Assembly: GCF_014190915.1 (NCBI RefSeq)
Contig: NZ_JACHVU010000002.1
Span: 248,001-312,000, forward strand
Direction: 5' to 3'
Length of the DNA stretch: 64,000 nt
DNA from: Mycolicibacterium iranicum
GTDB lineage: Bacteria > Actinomycetota > Actinomycetes > Mycobacteriales > Mycobacteriaceae
Each line of letters starts with the position of its first letter. Within the stretch, counting starts at the first letter, position 1. Both the position numbers and the translations under genes were made by a program. The notes under the pieces were generated by a model. That model had not been told where the DNA came from and did no database searches. It worked only from the letters and a program-made list of their open reading frames with translations. This document shows, one piece after another, positions 56,690-64,000 of the stretch.

Positions 56690-57850
56690 TTGGCCATTGC
56701 CGACATTGCCGCCTACGCACACCTGAGCGACGAGGACATCGCTGCGCTCGGACGTGAGCTCGACGCGATCCGTGACGACGTCGAGCGATCTCTCGGGGAG
56801 CGCGACGCGGCCTACATCAGGCGGACCATCCGGTTCCAGCGCACCCTCGAAGTGGTCTCTCGCGTGCTGATCATGGTCAGCCCGTCGCGCGCGGGCAGGG
56901 TGGCGGGGACCGCGGCTCTCGCCGTCGCGAAGTCCGTCGAGAACATGGAGCTCGGTCACAACATCGGCCACGGCCAGTGGGACTGGATGAACGATCCCGA
57001 GATCCACTCCACGACGTGGGAGTGGGACATGATGGCGGTGTCGTCGCACTGGCGGTATTCGCACAACTACCGCCACCATGTGATGACCAACATCGTCGGT
57101 GTCGACGACGATCTGGGCTTCGGCGTCATCCGCATGACCCGCGACGAGCCCTGGCAGCGGGTGCATCTGCTGCAGCCCCTGCGAAATATGTTGTTGGCGG
57201 CGGTGTTCGAGCTGGGGATCGCCCTGCACGGCATCCATTCCGAACGGGACCGGCTCGTCCCGGACACCGAGAAGCTGGCCGAGGAGCGAACAGCGCTGTC
57301 GCGCAAGATCACTCGGCAGGCGGTGAAGGACTACGTGCTGTATCCGGCGTTGAGCCTGCGCCGGTGGCGCAAGACGCTGATCGCCAACGCGGCGGCGAAC
57401 CTGCTGCGCAACCTCTGGGCCTACGTCGTCATCTTCTGCGGCCACTTTCCCGATGGTGCCGAGAAATTCACCCCGGACGTGCTGGCCGCCGAGACGCGGG
57501 GCGAATGGTACCTGCGGCAGATCCTCGGGAGCGCGAACTTCCGGGCGGGCAGAGTGCTGGCGTTCGCCAGCGGCAACCTCTGCTACCAGATCGAGCACCA
57601 TCTGTTCCCGGACCTGCCGAGCAACCGCTACCGGCAGATCGCCGGCAGGGTGCGGGAGGTCTGCGACAAGTACGGTCTGCCCTACACCACCGGTTCGCTG
57701 CCGCGCCAGTACCTGCTGACGCTGCGTACCATCCACAAGCTCGCCCTCCCCGACCGCTTCCTCACGGCGACCTCCGACGACGCGCCGGAAACCGCATCGG
57801 AGAAGAAGTTCCGCACCCGGGAACCCGCTTTGCAGGCAGCTCAGGGCTAG
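56690..57850 (+). CDS. Membrane fatty-acid desaturase (DesA3-like), copy 1
   Basis: 386 residues. The three histidine boxes of membrane diiron desaturases are present: GHNIGHGQW (HxxxH), SHNYRHH (HxxHH) and QIEHHLFPDLPSNR. Two hydrophobic stretches separate them. Such enzymes introduce a double bond into an acyl-CoA or acyl-lipid chain and need a reductase partner, not seen here. The TTG at 56690 is taken as start because the paralogue at 60098 begins with the same MA(I/V)ADIA residues; no ribosome site is evident. The tail is about 25 residues longer than in the paralogue. Confidence 0.88.
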   Translation: MAIADIAAYAHLSDEDIAALGRELDAIRDDVERSLGERDAAYIRRTIRFQRTLEVVSRVLIMVSPSRAGRVAGTAALAVAKSVENMELGHNIGHGQWDWMNDPEIHSTTWEWDMMAVSSHWRYSHNYRHHVMTNIVGVDDDLGFGVIRMTRDEPWQRVHLLQPLRNMLLAAVFELGIALHGIHSERDRLVPDTEKLAEERTALSRKITRQAVKDYVLYPALSLRRWRKTLIANAAANLLRNLWAYVVIFCGHFPDGAEKFTPDVLAAETRGEWYLRQILGSANFRAGRVLAFASGNLCYQIEHHLFPDLPSNRYRQIAGRVREVCDKYGLPYTTGSLPRQYLLTLRTIHKLALPDRFLTATSDDAPETASEKKFRTREPALQAAQG

Positions 57851-57881
57851 AAGGCGGTCAGCGCTGCTGCGCCGAAAGGCC

Positions 57882-59516
57882 TCAGTCCACCAGGGACAAG
57901 GCGTGTGCGCGACGCAGTTTCCCGGAGGGTGTCTTGGGGATTGTGCCCGGCTGCAGAACCACGACGTTGCGGGGTCGCACGTCCACTTCGGTGAAGACCT
58001 CGTGGGCGACCTGACGTTCCACCCGGCGGACCTCGTCCTGGTCGTGGAAGTCCTTGCATTCGACGGCGACGGCGAAGGCTTCGCGGGTGCGGCCCGCATC
58101 CAGTCGCACCGCCACCGCGCATCCGGGTCGAACGCCGGTGACGCGCCCTGCGGCGCGCTCGATGTCGGTCGGGTAGATGTTGCGGCCGGCCATGATGATG
58201 ACGTCCTTGAGGCGTCCGCAGACGACCACGTCGCCGCTCTCGGTCAGATAGCCGATGTCGCCGGTGTCGTACCAGCCGCGGTCATCCTGGGCGGGGAGGA
58301 AACCGGCGACGGTGATGTAGCCCTTGGTCACGGGTTCGCCGCGGACCTCGATGACACCGACCCCCCGCGGGGGCAGTTCGGCGCCGTCTTCGTCGACCAC
58401 CCGCAGTTCCAGTCCGTCCAGCGGCGGGCCCAGCGTGACGAGTCGGCGGGTGTTTCCGCGCGTGGCAGGTATTGCCCGGCGCAGGACGGCGAGGAGGTCG
58501 GCGTCCACCTCGTCGACGACCATGCCTCCGCCGCACTCGGAGAACGACACCGCGACCGTCGTCTCGGCCATGCCGTAGGCGGGGATGACCGCTTCGGGTC
58601 TGAGGCCGAAGGGGGCGCCCGCGTCGCAGAGATCTTCGACGTCGGCCGGATCGACCTGCTCGGCTCCCGACAACGCCCAGCGCAGCGAGGACAGGTCGAA
58701 ATCCCCGGGTGAGGCCTGCCGCCGCAACCGGCGGGCGAGCAGGTTGTACGCGAAGTTGGGTGCAGCCGTCATCGTGCCCCGGTACTTGTCGATCAGCCTG
58801 GGCCACAGCAGGATGTCGCCCAGAAAATCCATCGGGGTGACCTTGACCAGCTCAGCACCGAAATACATCGGCACAGTCAGGTAACCGGTCATGCCCATGT
58901 CGTGGAAGCACGGCAGCCAGCTGACGATCACGTCGGTGTCGACGTCGAAGTGGCAGCCTGCAGTCATCGCCTCGGCGTTGGCGACGATGTTGGCGTGGGT
59001 GATCTGAACCGCCTTGGGAGAGCCGGTCGAGCCACTGGTCAACTGCATGAGAGCGACGTCGTCCTCGCCGGTGTCGACAGGATCGATGGGATCGCCGGTG
59101 AGGAGCTCGGCGAACGTCAGAACGGTTATCCCCATCTCGGACAGCACCGGCGCGGCAGCCATGAACGGGTCGGAGATGACCACGGCCGTGGCGTCGATCA
59201 TGTCGATGACGGCGGTGGTTTCGGCGGCCCACCGGACCAGGTCGGTTCGCGGAGTGGGCTGGTGCAGCATGGTCACACTCGCGCCGCGCATCCAGACGCC
59301 CTGGGCGGCCGGGGCGATCTCGACGGGGGCGCCGGCGAGCATCGCGACGGCGTCGCCAGGGCCGACGCCCGCCGCCGCCAGGCCGCCCGCCACCCGGCGG
59401 GCGCGCTCGTGGACGTCTCGCCAGGAATGGCGCACCGGTGCGTGAGGCTCACCGGTGTTGAAGCCCTTGCTGCTCAGGTGGGCATTGGCGTACATGGTTT
59501 CGGTGAAGCGGCTCAA
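57882..59516 (-). CDS. Fatty-acyl-AMP/CoA ligase (FadD family)
   Basis: 544-residue adenylate-forming enzyme. Motifs are [20 protein letters not shown] (phosphate loop), [30 protein letters not shown] and the C-terminal [20 protein letters not shown]; the catalytic Lys is in TPSGKLRR. The last sub-domain looks complete, so CoA ligase and AMP ligase activity are both possible; the [11 protein letters not shown] form is common in mycobacterial FAALs. TTG 59516 gives a [14 protein letters not shown] start as in relatives. The gene lies between two desaturase genes and converges on the first. Confidence 0.85.
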   Translation of the reverse strand: MSRFTETMYANAHLSSKGFNTGEPHAPVRHSWRDVHERARRVAGGLAAAGVGPGDAVAMLAGAPVEIAPAAQGVWMRGASVTMLHQPTPRTDLVRWAAETTAVIDMIDATAVVISDPFMAAAPVLSEMGITVLTFAELLTGDPIDPVDTGEDDVALMQLTSGSTGSPKAVQITHANIVANAEAMTAGCHFDVDTDVIVSWLPCFHDMGMTGYLTVPMYFGAELVKVTPMDFLGDILLWPRLIDKYRGTMTAAPNFAYNLLARRLRRQASPGDFDLSSLRWALSGAEQVDPADVEDLCDAGAPFGLRPEAVIPAYGMAETTVAVSFSECGGGMVVDEVDADLLAVLRRAIPATRGNTRRLVTLGPPLDGLELRVVDEDGAELPPRGVGVIEVRGEPVTKGYITVAGFLPAQDDRGWYDTGDIGYLTESGDVVVCGRLKDVIIMAGRNIYPTDIERAAGRVTGVRPGCAVAVRLDAGRTREAFAVAVECKDFHDQDEVRRVERQVAHEVFTEVDVRPRNVVVLQPGTIPKTPSGKLRRAHALSLVD

Positions 59517-60097
59517 GGACAGCCCCTTAAGGCAGTGGTGCGCAGGCACGGATGGTCTGAGAAAGTGGCCCGCACCTGCAGTGCGGTGCCGTCGGAGCGA
59601 TGCGAGAGTCGCCGAGGTTCGGCTGCGGTCGCAGGATTACGTGGACTCCTCGGGTCCACCCCAGATGGGCTTCGGTCCGGGCGCAGCGAGGGATGCGCGC
59701 TGTCAGACAACTCGACTGTACGGGGTGTGGCATCGGTCACCGCGCACCCGCGCCCGTTTGCAGGGGATCGGAATGTCGGGACACGCGGGCTCCCCATTCG
59801 TGGTCGCACGGCGTCAAGGCGATTGACGTCGAGCTTCTCGGCGTCAATCACACTCACCACCGTGAGGTTTGCCAGAGGGCTTGGTATCAACCTGTCGCCA
59901 CCGTAGTGCGGCCACCGGCCGTCACCGTGGATTGGCGCGGTTCGTGTCGACAGCGGTCGTCCTGCCGCGTGTACGCTGGAGTCATCCCGTCCGACGCCAT
60001 GCGAGATGACATCCGCCCCCGTCGACCGGATCCCACACATTTCGGTTTCAGGGTCAATACCCGCGCCCTCGGCTGGATCGACTCTGAGGACCACACC
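59517..60097. promoter_or_regulatory. Long divergent region upstream of the ligase and second desaturase
   Basis: About 580 nt without a convincing gene. It holds an inverted repeat with arms GATTGACG and CGTCAATC around 13 nt (59821-59849) and another, CTCAC-CACC-GTGAG (59853-59866). They lie four nt apart and are plausible binding sites for a fatty-acid-responsive repressor. A ribosome site GAGGA precedes the desaturase ATG. Confidence 0.4.
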
Positions 60098-61180
60098 ATG
60101 GCTGTTGCCGACATCGCCCGCTATACCCATCTGAGCCCCGAGGACATCGAAAGCCTCGGTCGTGAGCTCGACACGATCCGTACCGACATCGAAGAATCGC
60201 TCGGTACCCGCGACGCGCAATACATCCGGCGCACCATCCTGTTTCAACGCACGCTGGACCTCGCGGCGCGCCTGATGATCGCCACCACCCGCTCGAGGGC
60301 GGCGTGGCTGCTGGGCACAACGGCGCTGGGCTTCGCCAAGAGCGTGGAGAACATGGAGATCGGTCACAACGTGTCCCACGGGCAATGGGACTGGATGAAC
60401 GACCCGGAGATCCACTCGAGTACGTGGGAATGGGACATGGTCGCCGTGTCCTCACAATGGAAGTCGTCGCACAACTACCGACACCACGTGTTCACCAATG
60501 TGATCGGCGAGGACGACGATCTCGGCTTCGGCACGATGCGCGTCACGCCGGATCAGCCGTGGCGCCCACGTCATCTGCTCCAGCCGTTACAGAATGTGTT
60601 CTTGGCGCTGACCTTCGAATGGGGTATCGGCCTGCACGGTATGGAGCTGAGCAGCCCGCGTGCCGAGAGGATCGCCCAGCTGAAGCTCGTGGGGGGCAAG
60701 ATCGCCCGCCAGGGGTTCAAGGACTACGCGTTCTGGCCCGCGCTGAGCTTGAGGCGGTGGCGCAGGACGCTGCAGGCCAACGCGGTGGCCAACCTGCTGC
60801 GCAACCTGTGGGCGTACGTCGTGATCTTCTGCGGTCACTTTCCCGACGCCACACAGAAATTCGATCCCGAGGTGTTGAAGAGCGAAACCCGGGCGGAGTG
60901 GTACCTGCGGCAGATGCTCGGCACCGCCAACTTCAAGGCGGGCCGTTTCCTCGGGTTCGCCAGCGGAAACCTGTGCTATCAGATCGAGCACCACCTGTTC
61001 CCGGACCTGCCGAGCAACAGGCTGGCCGAGATCTCCCGGCGGGTGCGCCCGCTGTGCGAGAAGTACGGGCTGCCGTATCTGACGGGCTCCCTGGCCCGCC
61101 AGTACGGCTCGACGTCGCGGGTCATCCACCGCCTCGCCCTGCCGAACCGGCCGGCGGCCGCACGTCCGAACGCGGCCTGA
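60098..61180 (+). CDS. Membrane fatty-acid desaturase (DesA3-like), copy 2
   Basis: 360 residues, strongly similar along its whole length to the desaturase at 56690. Histidine boxes: GHNVSHGQW, SHNYRHH and QIEHHLFPDLPSNR. The WDWMNDPEIHSSTWEWDMVA stretch is nearly identical to copy 1. Differences cluster in the central loop (about 175-205) and the C-terminus, regions likely to set chain length or position. The ATG has AGGA upstream. The two copies and the ligase between them may act on the same fatty acids. Confidence 0.88.
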   Translation: MAVADIARYTHLSPEDIESLGRELDTIRTDIEESLGTRDAQYIRRTILFQRTLDLAARLMIATTRSRAAWLLGTTALGFAKSVENMEIGHNVSHGQWDWMNDPEIHSSTWEWDMVAVSSQWKSSHNYRHHVFTNVIGEDDDLGFGTMRVTPDQPWRPRHLLQPLQNVFLALTFEWGIGLHGMELSSPRAERIAQLKLVGGKIARQGFKDYAFWPALSLRRWRRTLQANAVANLLRNLWAYVVIFCGHFPDATQKFDPEVLKSETRAEWYLRQMLGTANFKAGRFLGFASGNLCYQIEHHLFPDLPSNRLAEISRRVRPLCEKYGLPYLTGSLARQYGSTSRVIHRLALPNRPAAARPNAA

Positions 61181-61207
61181 TCGACCGGGGCCGCGCGAGG
61201 GCGGCGC

Positions 61208-61681
61208 TCAGCGAACGACCCAGCTCCACACCGACATGTCGCCGCGCGGGTAGTTCATGCAGACGTCGGTCGCGTGGGCGACGACCCCTTTGTTGTTGAA
61301 GAACAGCTTCGCCCAGTTGCCCCACCGGGTCGCGACCTGCTCGTAGTACACGTTGGTCGCGGTGTTCTCCGAGTACTGGCGACGTCCGACGGAATCGAGC
61401 GAGAAGAACCAGTGGATGCGGTCGAAGGCGGCCTGCTGCACGTCGAGGGGCCGGTTGCTGCGGTCGATCATGTACCGCTCGAAATAGACCGGGCTCGTGT
61501 CGCGTGCTGCTGCCATGTACTGCTCGACATCACAGGTGGTGTGGATGATGCGGCGCGGGATCGGATAGTCCTCCGTGGAGTCGGCGAAGGCCCGCGGTGA
61601 TCCCAGCATCGCCGCCGCGGTGGCCGCGATGACGCTCGTCAGCAGTGCCCGCGTCGTCCATCGGAGGTTGCGCGCGCTCAC
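61208..61681 (-). CDS. Secreted DUF5078-family protein
   Basis: 157-residue exported protein. The signal peptide (ALLTSVIAATAAAMLGSPRA, cut near AFA) is followed by a compact domain with DYPIPRRIIHTTCDVEQYMA, VYFERYMIDRSNRPLDVQQA and two Cys that may pair. This matches the mycobacterial DUF5078 family of unknown function. GTG 61681 overlaps the stop of the DUF732-like gene (GTGA). The three-gene arrangement with MmpL suggests a periplasmic helper of the transporter. Confidence 0.78.
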   Translation of the reverse strand: MSARNLRWTTRALLTSVIAATAAAMLGSPRAFADSTEDYPIPRRIIHTTCDVEQYMAAARDTSPVYFERYMIDRSNRPLDVQQAAFDRIHWFFSLDSVGRRQYSENTATNVYYEQVATRWGNWAKLFFNNKGVVAHATDVCMNYPRGDMSVWSWVVR

Positions 61682-61998
61682 GACGGCAGCACCCCGAGGC
61701 GGTCCGGGCAGTACATCCGCAGCGCGGTGCCCAGGAACTGCCACGCCTGCTCGGTGGTGGTCGGCTTCGCGAGGTTCGCGGTCAGGAAGGCCACCGATTC
61801 GGATGCCTCGGCGTCCACGCCGGTCGCCAGCCGCTTGCAGGTGATCTTCGCCAGCCACGCGTGGTAGTCCTTCTGGCCGTAGATCCCGACCGTCTGCAGG
61901 GTGGAGTTGAAGTCGGTGTCCAGGTCGGCCGACGCGGTGGGCGCCAGGGCGAGGGGTACGACCAGTGCGGTCAGCCCGGCGACTATCCGTAGTCTCAC
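61678..61998 (-). CDS. Secreted DUF732-like protein
   Basis: 106 residues. Signal peptide [20 protein letters not shown], then a small helical domain of the DUF732 type: [20 protein letters not shown], with Cys in [11 protein letters not shown] and RMYCPDRLG forming a likely disulfide. GTG 61998 overlaps the stop of the MmpL gene, and AGGAGG lies just upstream inside that gene. Function unknown; small exported proteins of this type are frequent in mycobacteria. Confidence 0.75.
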   Translation of the reverse strand: MRLRIVAGLTALVVPLALAPTASADLDTDFNSTLQTVGIYGQKDYHAWLAKITCKRLATGVDAEASESVAFLTANLAKPTTTEQAWQFLGTALRMYCPDRLGVLPS

Positions 61999-64000
61999 GC
62001 GCTCACCTCCTGGGCGGCCCGCGGCCACGGCTGGGGCTTCGGCCGTGGACGCACGTGCGTCGGCCACCAGAACCACCGGCCCATCAGCGCGGCGATCGAC
62101 GGGGTCATCAGCGACCGCACGATCAGGGTGTCGAAGAGCAGGCCGAGACCGATGGTCGTCCCCACCTGCCCGATGGTGATCATGTCGCTGACGATCATGC
62201 CGATCATCGTGAACGCGAACACGAAACCCGCTGCGGTGACCACGGATCCGGTGCCGGCCATCGACCGGATGATCCCGGTGTTGATCCCGGCGTGGACTTC
62301 CTCCTTCATGCGGGACACCAGCAGCAGGTTGTAGTCCGCGCCGACGGCGAGCAGCACGATGACCGACATCGGCAGCACCATCCAGCTCAGCGGAATGCCG
62401 ATGATGTGCTGCCACACCAGAACCGACAGTCCGAACGAGGTGCCCAGACTCAGCACGACGGTGCCGACGATGACGGCTGCCGCGGCGACGGCCCGGGTCA
62501 GGATCACCATGATCAGGAAGATCAGGATCAGTGAGGCCACGGCGGCGATGAGCAGGTCGTAGTCGGCGCCCTGCTGCATGTCCTTGTACATCGCCGCGCT
62601 GCCGCCGACGTAGATCGTCGAGCCCTCCAGCGGGGTGCCCTTGATGGCGTCCGCGGCGGCGGTGCGCATCGGCTCGATGCGCTCGGTGCCGTCCTCGGTC
62701 AACGGGTCACCCTGGTGGAAGACGGTGAACCGCACTGCCTTTCCGTCGGGCGACATCATGAGCTTCATGCCGCGCTGGAAGTCGGCGGTCTCGAAGGCCT
62801 CCGGCGGCAGGTAGAAGGTGTCGTCGTTGCGGGCGGCGTCGTACGCCTCGCCCATCGCCGTGTTGTCCTCCTGCATGGCGATGTTCTGATCCTGCTGCAT
62901 CTTCTGTGCCTGGTACTGGTTCAGCATGATCTGCTTCTGGTTCTTCATCGTCTGGATCATCGCCGGCATGAGTGCTGCCATCTGCGGCGTCAGCTGAGCC
63001 ATCCGCTCGATGTCGGGGACCAGTTCGGTGAAGTCGTCGGACATCGTGCTGATGCCGTCGAGGCTGTCGAAGATCGACCGCAGCGCCCAGCACATCGGGA
63101 TGTTGAAGCAGTGCGGTTCCCAGTAGAAGTAGTTCCGAATGGGGCGGAACTGGTCGTCGAAATCGGCGAGGTGGTCCCGCACTTCGACGAGATTGGCGGA
63201 GGTGTCCTGCATCTTGTCGGCCATCCGGCGGGTGACGTCGGCCAGCTCGAGGGTGATGCTCTGCATCTTCTCCATCGAGTCGATGGTCACCTGCATTTCG
63301 TTGGCCTGCTGCAGGGTGTTGTCCAGCACCGTCTGCTGGAAATCGTTGTTCATCAGCTGACCCGTGCCGCTCTGGCTCACCGTGTACGCCAGCGACGCAT
63401 GCTTGATGGGCTTTCCATCGGGCCGGGTGATCGTGGTGACGGAGGCGATGCCATGCACGCGGACAAGCGCTTTGGCGATCTTCTCGATCACCAGGAAGTC
63501 GGCGGGGTTGCGCATGTCGTGATCGGATTCGACCATCAGCAGGTCGGGGTTCATCTTGGCGTCGGAGAAGTGGCGGTCGGCTGCGGCGTAGCCCACGTTC
63601 GCGGGGACGTCGTCGGGCAGATAGATCCGGTCGTTGTACGTGGTGTGGTAGCCGGGCAGCGCCAGCAGACCCACCATGCACAGCACGGTCGCCATGATCA
63701 GGATTGCGCCGGGCCAGCGGACGGTGGCCGAGCCGAGCCGGCGCCAGCCGCGGGCACGCCCATTGCCTTTGGGCTCCAAAATCTTTCCGAACCGGCTGAC
63801 GATGGAGATCAGGGCCGGGCCCAGCGTGAGCGCAGCCGCCACCACGATCGTCATACCGACCGCCAGCGGGATCCCCATGCTCTGGAAGTAGGGCAGCCGG
63901 GTGAAGTGCAGGCACAGCGTCGCACCGGCGATCGTCATGCCCGAGGCGAGCACCACGTGGGCGGTGCCGTGGAACATGTCGTAGTACGCCGACTCCCGGT
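61995..64000 (-). CDS. MmpL-family transporter with MmpL4/5-type coiled-coil domain (partial)
   Basis: The frame is open to the window end, so the N-terminal part is missing; 667 residues are seen. The visible protein starts within the first transmembrane bundle ([20 protein letters not shown]), continues with the second periplasmic domain, which holds a long Gln/Met-rich coiled coil (from [19 protein letters not shown] to [20 protein letters not shown]), and ends with the second bundle including [16 protein letters not shown]. Such MmpLs export siderophores or complex lipids with MmpS partners. The downstream genes encode DUF732 and DUF5078 proteins with 4-nt overlaps. Confidence 0.9.
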   Translation of the reverse strand, partial: RESAYYDMFHGTAHVVLASGMTIAGATLCLHFTRLPYFQSMGIPLAVGMTIVVAAALTLGPALISIVSRFGKILEPKGNGRARGWRRLGSATVRWPGAILIMATVLCMVGLLALPGYHTTYNDRIYLPDDVPANVGYAAADRHFSDAKMNPDLLMVESDHDMRNPADFLVIEKIAKALVRVHGIASVTTITRPDGKPIKHASLAYTVSQSGTGQLMNNDFQQTVLDNTLQQANEMQVTIDSMEKMQSITLELADVTRRMADKMQDTSANLVEVRDHLADFDDQFRPIRNYFYWEPHCFNIPMCWALRSIFDSLDGISTMSDDFTELVPDIERMAQLTPQMAALMPAMIQTMKNQKQIMLNQYQAQKMQQDQNIAMQEDNTAMGEAYDAARNDDTFYLPPEAFETADFQRGMKLMMSPDGKAVRFTVFHQGDPLTEDGTERIEPMRTAAADAIKGTPLEGSTIYVGGSAAMYKDMQQGADYDLLIAAVASLILIFLIMVILTRAVAAAAVIVGTVVLSLGTSFGLSVLVWQHIIGIPLSWMVLPMSVIVLLAVGADYNLLLVSRMKEEVHAGINTGIIRSMAGTGSVVTAAGFVFAFTMIGMIVSDMITIGQVGTTIGLGLLFDTLIVRSLMTPSIAALMGRWFWWPTHVRPRPKPQPWPRAAQEVSA

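Overview
The window is high-GC DNA from a mycobacterium, most likely a fast-growing Mycolicibacterium-type species. The block menJ - polyprenyl diphosphate synthase - htpX - gpsA - YajQ-family gene matches the order of M. tuberculosis Rv0561c-Rv0566c. Other actinobacterial and mycobacterial markers are MmpL transporters, a PE-PPE-domain hydrolase, DUF7159, DUF5078 and DUF732 proteins, F420/deazaflavin-type nitroreductases, and many GTG/TTG starts. All assignments come from reading the sequence; no database search was run.

Layout. 1-7.5 kb is core: a carbonic anhydrase tail, menJ and grcC1 diverging from 21 bp, htpX, two tandem secreted paralogues, gpsA, a YajQ-family gene and tRNA-Tyr with a terminator. 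7.5-14.6 kb is envelope-related: a PQQ-type sugar dehydrogenase with a cadherin-like domain, a PE-PPE hydrolase, a short-chain dehydrogenase, a His-rich secreted peptide, an AraC regulator and a DUF7159 membrane protein. 14.7-24.2 kb is a nine-gene operon for uptake and dehydration of an aldaric acid (DppABCDF-type ABC transporter, TauE-like carrier, IclR regulator, glucarate dehydratase, 2-hydroxyacid dehydrogenase). 36.6-41.9 kb is a second operon carrying the remaining steps to 2-oxoglutarate (a second enolase-superfamily dehydratase, KdgD, a dioxovalerate-type aldehyde dehydrogenase) with a LysR regulator.

Between these lies the most unusual block, 25.4-32.6 kb. A TetR gene, a SnoaL-like protein, an ECF sigma factor, a DUF5996 protein, a Rieske/glutamate-synthase-like fusion, a Rieske/thiamine-diphosphate-enzyme fusion and a quinone oxidoreductase run on one strand, and five of the genes are joined by 4-nt stop/start overlaps. 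Divergent from it is a 915-residue LuxR (LAL) regulator preceded by a 17-codon leader peptide and a hairpin covering its start. The TetR gene and the LuxR promoter share a 22-bp near-perfect palindrome.

42-55 kb holds a second His-rich peptide whose leader matches that of the first copy, an HxlR regulator, a Ser/Thr kinase fused to a periplasmic solute-binding domain, a CsbD-type stress operon behind a SigF-like promoter, an RsbW-like ATPase, an MMPL transporter, a P450, a CocE/NonD-type hydrolase and a cold-shock gene. 55-64 kb is lipid and envelope metabolism: a glycosyltransferase, two paralogous desaturases around a fatty-acyl-AMP/CoA ligase, and an MmpL gene (cut by the window end) overlapping two small secreted-protein genes. 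At least nine genes have a TANNNT -10 box ending 6-7 nt before the start codon, so they are probably leaderless.
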